A DNA stretch of 58,813 bases, taken from NCBI GenBank assembly GCA_002452745.1, contig DKFC01000079.1, positions 1 through 58,813 on the forward strand. Reading direction: 5' to 3'. Made by a program: the position numbers and the translations under genes. The notes beneath the pieces are model-generated. The model did no database searches and was not told where the DNA came from. It worked only from the letters and a program-made list of their open reading frames with translations. Position 1 is the stretch's first letter; every line of letters starts with the position of its first letter. This stretch comes from Firmicutes bacterium UBA6806 (GTDB taxonomy: Bacteria > Bacillota > Clostridia > Peptostreptococcales > Acidaminobacteraceae). Positions 24,061-33,041 of this stretch are shown in pieces.

Positions 24061-25917
24061 ATGGAACAAGGCATTAAACAACCTAAAACCGGTTTAGCAA
24101 GGCTCATGGAAATAGCCGCCATGAGAAAGGGACTTGTGATAGGATCGGTTATTTTATCAGCGGCAGCTTCAATTGTCTCATTTGTCCCTTATCTCGCCAT
24201 TTATTTTATCATCAGAGACCTGGTCAATGTCTACCCAGCAGTTGAAACCATTGAAGCAGCGGGTTTAATTCGATATGGCTGGTATGCACTGGCAGGAGTG
24301 CTGTTGAATATATTACTCTATTTTGGTGCTTTGATGTGTTCACATTTGGCAGCCTTTGGGACACTTTATGAATTAAAGGTCAACTTTGCCTCACATATAG
24401 CCAAACTGCCCCTCGGGTTTCACCTGAATTACGGCAGTGGAAAACTGAGAAAAATAATGGATGAAAATATTGAAAAGATAGAGGGGTTTGTGGCGCATCA
24501 ACTGCCGGATATTGTGGCTTCGTTTGTGGCGCCGATTGTCATGATTGCCATCTTACTGTATGTGAATTGGATATTTGGACTCTGTGCGCTTGTGGGAATT
24601 GTGATGGCGCTGACTATTCAATTTAGCGCTTATGGAAACGATGGCGCCAAGGGAATGATGACCAAGTACCAGCATTCACTTGAGGAGATGAACAACGCCA
24701 CCGTTGAATACATCAGAGGCATTTCAGTGGTCAAGGCATTCAAACAGACGGTCTATTCATTTAGGCGACTCAACGACACGATTAAAGCATATACGGGATT
24801 TGTGATTCCGTATACACTGAGTTGGGAAAATTATATGTCGGCGTTTACGACGCTTGTAAACAACATCTACCTATTTATTATTCCAGTGGGAATTATTATG
24901 GGCATGAACACCTCAGACTATAAATCGTTTGCCATGACGTTTATATTCTATCTGGTATTTGTGCCGTCGATTTCAACGGTTATGATGAAAATCATGTATG
25001 TGACAAGTGGCAGCATGCAAATATCCAGTGGGGTTGAGAGACTTGACTACATTATGAATTTAGATAAATTGCCGGAAGTACAAGAAAACATAGAGCGCCT
25101 TTATAAATTCAACGAACACTTAAACGGCAAAAACGCTTCGAATTTGGGAATTGAATTTAATGATGTCTCGTTTTCATATACTGGTACTTACGAAGATCCA
25201 GCACTTTCAAATATATCGTTTACAGCACATCCTGGACAGATAACAGCTGTGGTAGGGCCGTCAGGAAGTGGCAAGAGCACTATTGCGCATTTGATTCCTA
25301 GATTTTATGATGTGACCCGAGGCATTATCAAGATTGATGGGGTGGACATACGGAAAATAACATTTGAATCGCTGATGAATCAAGTGAGTTTTGTGTTTCA
25401 GGATGTGTTTTTATTTAAACAGTCAATTATGGAAAATATCAGAATGGGAAATGCTGGTGCATCAGATGAGGATGTGGTTAGAGCGGCAAAAGCAGCTCAA
25501 TGTCACGAGTTCATCATGAGGCTTTCAGAAGGCTATCAAACGGTAATCGGCACAAAGGGCGTTCATCTGTCTGGTGGTGAAAAACAGAGACTTGCCATCG
25601 CCAGAGCTATTGTCAAAGATGCACCGATTATTATACTGGATGAAGCAACGGCTTTTGCCGACCCTGAAAACGAACATCTCATTCAGAAGGCCTTTGAAAA
25701 ACTCATGAAGGACAAAACCGTGATTATCATAGCGCATCGCCTCTCTACGATTCGAGGCGCGGATAAGATTCTCGTCATGGATGGTGGATACCTCGTTGAG
25801 GAGGGCACACATGAGGAACTGGTTTTAAAAGGTGGGAAGTACAATGACATGTGGAATATGTACAAGGGTGCGTTGGATTGGAAATTAGGATACAAGGAGA
25901 TAAGAAAACATGCTTAA
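24061..25917 (+). CDS. ABC transporter, fused membrane and ATPase domains (YbtP/Q-like subunit 1)
   Basis: A 618-residue half-transporter: six membrane helices in the first 330 residues, then an ATPase with Walker A GPSGSGKST, signature LSGGEKQR, Walker B IIILDEATAFAD and His switch IIAHRLST. It has the exporter fold, but pairs of this type under Fur and AraC control (YbtPQ, IrtAB) import siderophore-bound iron. The FAD variant after DEATA differs from the SLD of the partner, giving the heterodimer asymmetric sites. AAAGGAG precedes ATG 24061. The partner gene overlaps its end by eight bases. Confidence 0.88.
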   Translation: MEQGIKQPKTGLARLMEIAAMRKGLVIGSVILSAAASIVSFVPYLAIYFIIRDLVNVYPAVETIEAAGLIRYGWYALAGVLLNILLYFGALMCSHLAAFGTLYELKVNFASHIAKLPLGFHLNYGSGKLRKIMDENIEKIEGFVAHQLPDIVASFVAPIVMIAILLYVNWIFGLCALVGIVMALTIQFSAYGNDGAKGMMTKYQHSLEEMNNATVEYIRGISVVKAFKQTVYSFRRLNDTIKAYTGFVIPYTLSWENYMSAFTTLVNNIYLFIIPVGIIMGMNTSDYKSFAMTFIFYLVFVPSISTVMMKIMYVTSGSMQISSGVERLDYIMNLDKLPEVQENIERLYKFNEHLNGKNASNLGIEFNDVSFSYTGTYEDPALSNISFTAHPGQITAVVGPSGSGKSTIAHLIPRFYDVTRGIIKIDGVDIRKITFESLMNQVSFVFQDVFLFKQSIMENIRMGNAGASDEDVVRAAKAAQCHEFIMRLSEGYQTVIGTKGVHLSGGEKQRLAIARAIVKDAPIIILDEATAFADPENEHLIQKAFEKLMKDKTVIIIAHRLSTIRGADKILVMDGGYLVEEGTHEELVLKGGKYNDMWNMYKGALDWKLGYKEIRKHA

Positions 25918-27661
25918 TTTAAAAGAAAGACTCATGTTGACCGACGATAATTATAGAGATTTAAAAGGGGCTATTCGGGCATGTACCATTACAAATTTTA
26001 CATTGTTCCTTCCCTTTATGGTCTTAATACAGGTGTTCAACGAACTTTTAAAACCACTTTTAGGAGAAGAAATCTCATGGCAAAAGATGTGGGTTTTATT
26101 TGGTGTGGGCGTTTTATCGGCGGCCATTATATACGCTGCCAATAAAAATGACTATAAAAAGACATTTGTCACGTCCTACATGGCATCGGAAAACAATCGG
26201 ACTCGAATTGCAGAGCATATCAGAAAACTGCCAATGAGCTTTTTCAACACAAAGGATTTGTCGGAACTGACCACAAATATCATGGGGGACTGTACCACAA
26301 CAGAGCATGTTCTCAGCCATATTGTGCCGCAGCTCATGGCAAATGCCTATTCAATAACCTTTATCTGTTTATCTCTAGCTCTGTTTAACTGGCGTTTGGC
26401 ACTGGCAATCTTTGCGACGATGCCAATTGCCTTTCTCATCGTCTATCTAAGTCGAAAAATACAACTGAGTTTGGCAGAAAAACACGTCAAGGCCAAACTG
26501 GATGTTTCCGATCAAGTTCAGGAGTATTTGGAGGGGATAAAAGTTATCAAATCTCTGTGTTTGGATGGGGAAAACTTTGAGAAGCTGAATAAGGCGCTAA
26601 AAAAAATGAAACAGATGTCCATTCAAATGGAGTTTATATTCGGAATCTTTATAACAGGGGCTCAGATTGTCCTTCAGTCGGGAATAGGGATTACGGTTTT
26701 CGTGGGGACGCTGCTGATAACAAAGGGCGAAATTGATCTTGTGACTATGTTGATGTTCATGGTGATCGTGGTTAGGATTTATGGGCCTATTTTAACTGAA
26801 CTGACCCTTTTGCCAGAACTCTTATACATGCAGACGTCCAATGAACGCATGAGAACACTCATGACGACTGGAACAATGGAGGGCAAGGCAGATGTAGCTC
26901 TAAAACACTTTGACATCGTCTTTGAAGATGTGAGTTTTCGATACAATAAAGAGGCGAATCCATTTATAGAACATTTGAATTTAAATATCATGCCGAATGC
27001 CATTACGGCTCTAGTGGGGGCATCTGGCAGTGGAAAGAGCACGCTCAGCAGGCTGATTGCTAGATTCTGGGATGTAGATGAGGGTCGCGTGACCATTGGC
27101 GGAGTAGATGTGAAGACACTTGATCCCGAGCATTTGATGTCCTATATGTCTTTTGTCTTTCAGGATGTGGTGTTGTTCAATGATACCGTTTATAACAACA
27201 TTCGGATTGGCAACATGAACGCCACACGAGAAGAAGTTGTTGAAGCGGCAAGAGCAGCATGTTGTGAATCGTTTATAGAGAGGCTTCCAGAGGGATATGA
27301 CACTGTTATCGGAGAAAACGGCAGCACATTGTCTGGTGGGGAAAGACAGCGTATTTCCATCGCCAGAGCACTTCTCAAAGATGCGCCGATTATTTTACTA
27401 GATGAGGCAACTGCCTCACTAGATCCAGAGAATGAGATTTTAATACAGCAAGCTATTTCTAGGTTGATTGATGGGAAAACCGTCATCGTTATTGCGCACA
27501 GGCTGAGAACCATTTCAGGGGCGGATTCTATTATAGTCCTTGAAAATGGCAAAATTGCCGAAAAAGGCAATCATGAATCTCTGATTAGAAAGCAGGGCAT
27601 TTATCATAAACTCTATAAGATTCAATCTGAAAGTCTAGGGTGGAGCGTTAAAAATGCTTAG
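25910..27661 (+). CDS. ABC transporter, fused membrane and ATPase domains (YbtP/Q-like subunit 2)
   Basis: A 583-residue half-transporter that overlaps and surely pairs with the preceding subunit. Six helices occupy the first 310 residues; the ATPase has Walker A GASGSGKST, signature LSGGERQR, Walker B IILLDEATASLD and IVIAHRLRT. A ribosome site (AAGGAG) lies within the end of the first gene. Direction of transport is not decided by sequence; iron-chelate uptake is inferred from the Fur boxes and neighbouring siderophore genes. Confidence 0.88.
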   Translation: MLNLKERLMLTDDNYRDLKGAIRACTITNFTLFLPFMVLIQVFNELLKPLLGEEISWQKMWVLFGVGVLSAAIIYAANKNDYKKTFVTSYMASENNRTRIAEHIRKLPMSFFNTKDLSELTTNIMGDCTTTEHVLSHIVPQLMANAYSITFICLSLALFNWRLALAIFATMPIAFLIVYLSRKIQLSLAEKHVKAKLDVSDQVQEYLEGIKVIKSLCLDGENFEKLNKALKKMKQMSIQMEFIFGIFITGAQIVLQSGIGITVFVGTLLITKGEIDLVTMLMFMVIVVRIYGPILTELTLLPELLYMQTSNERMRTLMTTGTMEGKADVALKHFDIVFEDVSFRYNKEANPFIEHLNLNIMPNAITALVGASGSGKSTLSRLIARFWDVDEGRVTIGGVDVKTLDPEHLMSYMSFVFQDVVLFNDTVYNNIRIGNMNATREEVVEAARAACCESFIERLPEGYDTVIGENGSTLSGGERQRISIARALLKDAPIILLDEATASLDPENEILIQQAISRLIDGKTVIVIAHRLRTISGADSIIVLENGKIAEKGNHESLIRKQGIYHKLYKIQSESLGWSVKNA

Positions 27662-27704
27662 TGCGTAGTCTTGTGAAATGAATGATTCAAGACCTGAAAA
27701 TGTT

Positions 27705-27756
27705 AAAGTGTGAGTTAAAATAACATTATTGTTGTTTTAACTCACGCTTTTTTTGA
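27705..27756. terminator. Bidirectional terminator between converging genes
   Basis: AAAGTGTGAGTTAAAA pairs with TTTTAACTCACGCTTT, with a nested AACA/TGTT. T-runs follow on the plus strand and A-rich sequence leads in. It serves the ABC pair and the opposing AraC gene, whose stop it overlaps. Confidence 0.88.
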
Positions 27757-28576
27757 AGGTATTTGGAGACATGCCATAGTGTTTTTTAAATAGACGGCTG
27801 AAATAGAGAGGATCACTGTAGCCCACATTTATGGAAGTCTCTTTTACGCTGTAGCCTTCTTGTAGAAGTCCCAGTGATTTTTCCAGTCTGAGTTTGATTA
27901 AATAATCAATTGGCCGAATGCCAAAATACTTGTGAAACAGATAGGAGAATTGATTTGAAGATAAGTTAAACGCAGATGCCAGCTTATCCAAAGTCATATT
28001 TTCAGTTAGGTGAGAAGACATGTAATCAATAAAGTGATTCATGGCATCGGCTCTATCCATGTCCTCGTCTGAAAAGAGACTGTGAAAAAAGGTTTGAGCT
28101 GTGAGCTTTTGTTTGAGGACTGCATTGAGGTCATGGCTGTTGAATAAGTCCATGAGCGCAGTGAGATTCTTAATAACTTCATCCTTGTTATAGATTGACA
28201 TTTCAAATGGCAATGCAAATTTAGTAAGTCGTTTACACATGGGATTGGTGAGCTTATAGTAGACGACACAGTGTTCAAAATCCGTCTTTGTATGGTATGA
28301 AATATTCATGTGTGGAAGCGCATTGACAATAACGCTTGGATTGACTTTAAACTTGTGCTTATCCAGTTCAATGATGCCATGTCCAGAAAGCGTTACGATG
28401 AGGGCTGATTTAGTTGTGGGAAAGGATATGCTTGACCCAGCATCATAGTGAATATGGCTAATTCCGGTGATTTCAATCTTATCCTGAATGGCAGGAGGCA
28501 TATCCGTGGCAATAGTGGATGACACCTCTTTAGAGGACTGTTGCAATTTTTTTGACTTGTCTAACACTTGAAACAT
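27737..28576 (-). CDS. AraC-family regulator, divergent from the siderophore importer
   Basis: A 279-residue regulator. The N-terminal half is a cupin-like AraC sensor (GHGIIELDKHKFKVNPSVIVNALPH). The C-terminal part has both helix-turn-helix units: MTLDKLASAFNLSSNQFSYLFHKYFG and YSVKETSINVGYSDPLYFSRLFKKHYGMSP. It is transcribed away from the binding-protein gene at 28770, with a perfect Fur box between them, as Btr does beside the bacillibactin uptake genes of Bacillus. It probably activates the importer when its siderophore is present. Confidence 0.88.
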   Translation of the reverse strand: MFQVLDKSKKLQQSSKEVSSTIATDMPPAIQDKIEITGISHIHYDAGSSISFPTTKSALIVTLSGHGIIELDKHKFKVNPSVIVNALPHMNISYHTKTDFEHCVVYYKLTNPMCKRLTKFALPFEMSIYNKDEVIKNLTALMDLFNSHDLNAVLKQKLTAQTFFHSLFSDEDMDRADAMNHFIDYMSSHLTENMTLDKLASAFNLSSNQFSYLFHKYFGIRPIDYLIKLRLEKSLGLLQEGYSVKETSINVGYSDPLYFSRLFKKHYGMSPNTFKKSVS

Positions 28577-28634
28577 AATTTTACCTCAATATCTATCTTT
28601 TTAATAATTGTCCATGTAGTTTAAGAATAATGCA

Positions 28635-28663
28635 TTTCAATGATAATGATTATCATTTATAAT
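28635..28663 (+). promoter_or_regulatory. Promoter of the siderophore importer with a perfect Fur box in the spacer
   Basis: TTTCAA (28635-28640) and TATAAT (28658-28663) are 17 bp apart. The spacer is TGATAATGATTATCA, an exact 7-1-7 Fur consensus, and the dyad extends to AATGATAATGATTATCATT, 19 bp of perfect symmetry. Fur binding would block this promoter; the divergent AraC gene may also be affected. Confidence 0.92.
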
Positions 28664-28769
28664 GCACATTATAACATAGAACCAGAACAAACACTAGTAT
28701 ATGACATCCAGTGCTTATGTGAACAGAAACGGTGTTCGCCATGTGATGTTAAAATTGATGGAGGAAGAA

Positions 28770-29813
28770 ATGAAAAAGAGGTTATTGATATTTATGTCGT
28801 TGTTGATGTTGGTATTTCTGGCAGGATGTGCTGGAACATCAAATATAGAGGAAACAAAGCCAGAAGCAACGTCCGAAGAGACTGCTTTAAATGAATCATC
28901 AGCGGAAGAATCAGAGCAGAATGCAGAACCGCTTACCTTGACATTTAAAGTGGGGGAAGCTGAAAAGAGTGTTACTGTGCCAGAGAATCCAGAGAGAGTT
29001 GTCGTTATTGGATTTGATTTGCTGGACGTCATGGACAGTCTTGAACTAAAAGATAAGATTATTGGTGTTGTAGATCCAACAGGCCCTCTTTTTCCATACT
29101 ATCTCGAAGGGTATGAAAACGTTGAATCAGCTGGAAATCTCTTTGCAGAAGATTTAGAATCTATTGCGAAGTTGAAACCTGATTTGATTATTGCCGGTGC
29201 TAGAACTCAAAAGGCTTATGATGGCCTAAATGAAATTGCACCAACCGTTTATTATGGTATCCCTGGATTTGGTTCAGATTATAAAGAAGGACTTCACAAC
29301 AATATCCGATCAATTGCACAGATCTTTAACAAGACAGATGAAGGAGAGACTTTAATTTCTAACTTAGACGCGAAAATTGAAGAAGTTGCAGAAAAGGTCA
29401 GTGCACTTGAAAGTGCTCAGGCATTGTTCCTAGTCGTAAATGGAAAGTCAATTGGACTTTTCAGTGATGACCCAGCGTCAAGATATGGATTTGTGTTCAA
29501 GGAGTTTGGATTTGAGTCATTGGCATCTTTAGACGAGATTTCTCAAGAAGCGGCAACACATGGAGATTCCGTTTCATTTGAATTTATCAGCGCCAAAAAT
29601 CCTGATTTTCTGATTGTACTGGACAGATCGGCAGCAACGGCCACTGAGGATATTGCTGCATCCGATACACTTGACAACGAGTTGGTTCGTTCGACAAACG
29701 CTTATAAGAACGATCACATCATCTATTTGGACGGTTCTGCATGGTATATTGGGACAGGGGGCGTAAGGTCAACTGAAATCATGATTGATAATATAATGAA
29801 AGGAATCGAATAG
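28770..29813 (+). CDS. Siderophore-binding lipoprotein (CeuA/YclQ type)
   Basis: A 347-residue lipoprotein with signal peptide and lipobox LAGC (Cys20), an acidic linker rich in Glu and Ser, and a class III binding domain from about residue 55 (PERVVVIGFDLLDVMDSL, KLKPDLIIAGARTQ). The late NPDFLIVLDRSAA matches the YclQ/CeuA branch, which binds petrobactin or other catecholate siderophores. GGAGG lies five bases before ATG 28770; a longer frame upstream runs into the promoter region. First gene of a complete importer operon. Confidence 0.9.
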   Translation: MKKRLLIFMSLLMLVFLAGCAGTSNIEETKPEATSEETALNESSAEESEQNAEPLTLTFKVGEAEKSVTVPENPERVVVIGFDLLDVMDSLELKDKIIGVVDPTGPLFPYYLEGYENVESAGNLFAEDLESIAKLKPDLIIAGARTQKAYDGLNEIAPTVYYGIPGFGSDYKEGLHNNIRSIAQIFNKTDEGETLISNLDAKIEEVAEKVSALESAQALFLVVNGKSIGLFSDDPASRYGFVFKEFGFESLASLDEISQEAATHGDSVSFEFISAKNPDFLIVLDRSAATATEDIAASDTLDNELVRSTNAYKNDHIIYLDGSAWYIGTGGVRSTEIMIDNIMKGIE

Positions 29814-29818
29814 TGATC

Positions 29819-29842
29819 AGGCGCCTTCATGGCGCCTTTCTC
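29819..29842 (+). terminator. Hairpin between binding-protein and permease genes
   Basis: AGGCGCC and GGCGCCT form a stable stem around TTCAT, followed by TTCTC rather than a full T-run. Such hairpins often protect or attenuate the transcript so that binding protein is made in excess of permease. Confidence 0.6.
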
Positions 29843-29857
29843 ACATTCTAGTGACTT

Positions 29858-30883
29858 ATGGAAATGAAAGAGCGCATGACAACGGATTTGAGGTCTTTAG
29901 AGTTCGATGAAATGCAGAGAAAAAAACTGAAAATCATACGGCAATTTCTGATGATAATTGTATTTGTCGGTCTTGTAGCTGCCTCACTTTTTACAGGTGT
30001 TGAAACTTTAAATATCAATGATTTATCGGACAAAGAGTCAACAGCTTACTTGATTTTTTTTTCCAGTAGAATTCCCAGAACAGTGAGTTTATTAATCGCC
30101 GGTGCTGGGATGAGTATATCTGGATTGATTTTTCAGCATATCAGCCGTAATAAGTTCGTATCCCCTACCACTTCCGGCGCTATAAATGGCGCACAACTTG
30201 GAATTGTCATTGGACTGATTGCCCTTCCCACCCTATCTACAATGGGGAGAATGATAATGGCTTTCGTATTTGCACTACTGACATCTTTTGTGTTTATGGG
30301 ATTGGTCAATCGGCTAAAGTTCAAGGAACTGATTTATGTGCCTCTCTTGGGGATGATGATGGCAGGTGTCATTTCATCGGTTGTGACTTTTCTAGCATAT
30401 ACACATAATATCATGCAGGTGGTTCACGGATGGTTCTTTGGCAGTTTTTCACTTGTGATCTCTGGTCGTTATGAGGTTCTCTATTTGATTTTACCAGCAC
30501 TGGCACTTTGCTTTATTTATGCCAACACCTTTACCATTGCAGGTATTGGCAAGGACTTCTCAACCAACCTTGGGCTCAATTACAACATGGTTCTCATGCT
30601 TGGACTCATTTTGGTCTCAATGGTCAGTGCCGCCGTGGTAATTGTCGTTGGGAATCTGCCGTTTCTGGGATTGGTTGTGCCAAACTTGGTTTCTCTCTAC
30701 TCAGGAGATAATATGAAAAAATCACTCATGGAGGTGGGCATTATAGGGATGATGATTCTATTGGTCAGTGACCTAGTATGTAGAATCGCTGTACATCCCT
30801 ATGAACTTCCGATAGCGCTTGTGGTCGGTATTTTAGGCTGTCTTGGCTTTGTTGGAACTTTGGCGATGAAAGGAAACCGGTAA
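29858..30883 (+). CDS. Siderophore ABC transporter permease (YclN/CeuB type)
   Basis: A 341-residue FecCD-family permease. After a 30-residue cytoplasmic start it shows about nine helices with SRIPRTVSLLIAGAGMSISGLIFQ, NKFVSPTTSGAINGAQLG and VVGNLPFLGLVVPNLVSLYSGDN, the ATPase-contact loop. No good ribosome site precedes ATG 29858, so an internal ATG (29864 or 29876) could be used. It forms a heterodimer with the next gene product, which starts immediately after its stop. Confidence 0.9.
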   Translation: MEMKERMTTDLRSLEFDEMQRKKLKIIRQFLMIIVFVGLVAASLFTGVETLNINDLSDKESTAYLIFFSSRIPRTVSLLIAGAGMSISGLIFQHISRNKFVSPTTSGAINGAQLGIVIGLIALPTLSTMGRMIMAFVFALLTSFVFMGLVNRLKFKELIYVPLLGMMMAGVISSVVTFLAYTHNIMQVVHGWFFGSFSLVISGRYEVLYLILPALALCFIYANTFTIAGIGKDFSTNLGLNYNMVLMLGLILVSMVSAAVVIVVGNLPFLGLVVPNLVSLYSGDNMKKSLMEVGIIGMMILLVSDLVCRIAVHPYELPIALVVGILGCLGFVGTLAMKGNR

Positions 30884-31840
30884 ATGGATAATAAACTAAG
30901 AATTAGACAATGGCTCTTATGGGGATTGATGATTGTCTCTGGGATGATAATGCTCCTTTGGGATATGGATTATGAAATCTTTAATTATCTCTTTTCAAAG
31001 AGACTTATTAAACTCTGTGCAATCGTTATCGTTGGCATCGCTGTGGGAACTTCGACAACGGCCTTTCAATCTATAACTGGAAACCGTTTGCTGACGCCCG
31101 GAATTCTTGGACTAGATGCGCTGTTTATTTTGATACAGCTTGTGACGTCGATTATGTTTGGCCGTATTTTTAACGACAACTACTTCAACTTTGGGATTTC
31201 AGTTCTCTTGATGCTCATATTATCACATCTGTTTTATATCAAGGTGTTCTCATCAGGCAAATCAGTACATTTCATCATTTTATTGGGGGTTGTCTTGGGA
31301 ACACTTATTAATAGCCTCTCAGGCGTTATCCAGTTGACACTGAGCCCAGATGCATACGAGTTGGTCTTAAACCGATTATTTGCAAATTTCTCAGCTGTAA
31401 ATGGGGATTTGCTACTCGTCAGTGCCATTATAACGCTTGCTGTAACCATAGCGGCATTTAGGCGGGCGTCTACGCTAGATGTACTATCTCTTGGACGCAC
31501 CAGTGCTGTAAACTTGGGTGTTGATTATAATAAGGAGGCAAAAGAAGTCTTAATCGGTGTCTTCTTACTGACAGCTGTTTCCACTGCATTGGTGGGGCCA
31601 ATTACCTTCTTGGGTTTTTTTGCTGTAAATATTGCAAAGAGTGCACTCTCAACTTATAAGCATGTGATTTTATTAACCGGCACCATTCAAATTTCTGTGG
31701 TGATGTTAATCACAGGACAATTTTTGATTGAAAGATGGCTTCAATACGCTGTGCCAGTTAGCGTGGTCATTAACATGATTGGCGGTGGCTATTTTATATT
31801 ACTGATGATGAAGCTGAATTCCAGAAGTGAACCGGCTTAG
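30884..31840 (+). CDS. Siderophore ABC transporter permease (YclO/CeuC type)
   Basis: A 318-residue FecCD-family permease with GIAVGTSTTAFQSITGNRLLTPGILGLDALF and VGPITFLGFFAVNIAKS. It starts on the base after the previous stop, with AAAGGA nine bases upstream. The SVxLG-type loop is here LSLGRTSAVNLGVDY. It completes the two-permease set typical of petrobactin/enterobactin-type importers. Confidence 0.9.
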   Translation: MDNKLRIRQWLLWGLMIVSGMIMLLWDMDYEIFNYLFSKRLIKLCAIVIVGIAVGTSTTAFQSITGNRLLTPGILGLDALFILIQLVTSIMFGRIFNDNYFNFGISVLLMLILSHLFYIKVFSSGKSVHFIILLGVVLGTLINSLSGVIQLTLSPDAYELVLNRLFANFSAVNGDLLLVSAIITLAVTIAAFRRASTLDVLSLGRTSAVNLGVDYNKEAKEVLIGVFLLTAVSTALVGPITFLGFFAVNIAKSALSTYKHVILLTGTIQISVVMLITGQFLIERWLQYAVPVSVVINMIGGGYFILLMMKLNSRSEPA

Positions 31841-31879
31841 TTGTTCGGAAATTTGATAAATAAATCAGGAGTATGACAA

Positions 31880-32635
31880 ATGATTAAAGTTGAAAAGATA
31901 AACAAGCGATATGGCAGTCATTTAGTTCTAAAGGATTTGGATTTATCCATTCCAAAGGGCAAAATCGTTTCCATTATCGGTCCAAACGGAAGCGGAAAGA
32001 GTACTTTACTCGGAGCGATTAGCAGAACGCTTGAGCTGCAAAGCGGATTGGTTTGGATAGACTCTGTGGAGCTTGCTATGTGGAATTCCAACGAATTGGC
32101 AAAAAGACTTGCCATTATGAAACAATCAGAAAACATAGACGTTAAGATTACAGTCAACGATTTGGTCTCTTTTGGAAGATTTCCCCACAGCAAAGGTAGA
32201 TTGACAGAGTTTGATTTTCAAAAAATTGAAGAAGCGCTTGCGTATTTTGACCTACAGTCAATTCGAAACCGCTACATTGATGAGTTATCAGGTGGACAGA
32301 AACAAAGAGCGTATATAGCCTCTATATTTGCTCAGGATACAGATTATATTCTTCTAGATGAGCCGCTTAACAATTTGGATATTAAATATGCTTCTGACTT
32401 GCTCAAATTATTGAGACGGATGGCTGACACGTTTAATAAGACCATTATATTGGTGATACATGATATCAATTTTGCATCGAGCTATTCGGACTATCTTATC
32501 TTATTGAAAGATGGCGTTGTGGCTGAGGCAGGGGATGTGTCGGAAATCATGAAAGCACCAGTATTAAAGCGGATTTATGATTTGGATTTTAAGGTAATTG
32601 AAGTAGATGGCAAGAGAATATGCACTTACTATTAG
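31880..32635 (+). CDS. Siderophore ABC transporter ATPase (YclP/CeuD type)
   Basis: A 251-residue ATPase: Walker A GPNGSGKST, Q-loop IMKQSE, signature LSGGQKQR, Walker B YILLDEP and switch His in VIHDINFASSY. The DINFAS and FGRFPHSKGRLT stretches fit the iron-chelate import class. AGGAG precedes ATG 31880. Ends the operon; a consensus promoter for the trpS leader follows after 10 bp. Confidence 0.92.
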   Translation: MIKVEKINKRYGSHLVLKDLDLSIPKGKIVSIIGPNGSGKSTLLGAISRTLELQSGLVWIDSVELAMWNSNELAKRLAIMKQSENIDVKITVNDLVSFGRFPHSKGRLTEFDFQKIEEALAYFDLQSIRNRYIDELSGGQKQRAYIASIFAQDTDYILLDEPLNNLDIKYASDLLKLLRRMADTFNKTIILVIHDINFASSYSDYLILLKDGVVAEAGDVSEIMKAPVLKRIYDLDFKVIEVDGKRICTYY

Positions 32636-32645
32636 TAAAATTAGT

Positions 32646-32675
32646 TTGACAGATGAGAACCATGTGGCGTATAAT
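32646..32675 (+). promoter_or_regulatory. trpS promoter
   Basis: Perfect TTGACA (32646-32651) and perfect TATAAT (32670-32675) with an 18-bp spacer. The start near 32682 opens the T-box leader. The 32636-33041 stretch holds this promoter, the T-box and its terminator. Confidence 0.88.
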
Positions 32676-32681
32676 TTTTAC

Positions 32682-32939
32682 AAGTTAAGAGAGCGCATAA
32701 ACCGAAGAATGAGAGTAGTATGTAAGGCAATCAGATGTATAGAGAACTGTCGGCGGTGGAAAGACAGTGGTTTGGGCATTACAGAATGGACTCATGAGGG
32801 CAACTTGAAAGCTGCGGCGAGTAGACGTTGACGGAAATCCTAACCGTTATGATGGAAGCGTATGATTGTACGTGATGAATAGATGCTTTTGGGTGGCATA
32901 ACAGATAACTTCTGTCCCTTTTGGGATGGGAGTTTTTTT
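32682..32939 (+). promoter_or_regulatory. T-box leader with tryptophan specifier
   Basis: Stem I features appear as AGAGAACTG, a distal hairpin with a GGTG loop (32745-32768) and the specifier region GAATGGAC, whose TGG codon (32787-32789) reads Trp, as expected before trpS. The antiterminator element GGGTGGCATAACAG (32891-32904) replaces the usual GGGTGGTACCGCGG. Uncharged tRNA-Trp should stabilise the antiterminator over the terminator at 32907. Confidence 0.85.
32907..32939 (+). terminator. T-box terminator
   Basis: AACTTCTGTCCC pairs over 12 positions, with a few G-T pairs, with GGGATGGGAGTT around TTTT; five to seven T follow. Its left arm overlaps sequence needed for the antiterminator. 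Confidence 0.85.
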
Positions 32940-33041
32940 AGTGCAGTTAAAGGCAAGACGCAAAAGAGAAGTAATTTTATAAAACATAGAGATTTAATGT
33001 CTAGACAGAAAATTTTTGACGAGAAATGGGAGGTACGGAAA

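Noticed and set aside
28640..28894. 84-codon frame over the Fur box and signal peptide of the binding lipoprotein
   Set aside because: It starts in the promoter and overlaps the real gene in another frame, with no recognisable content.
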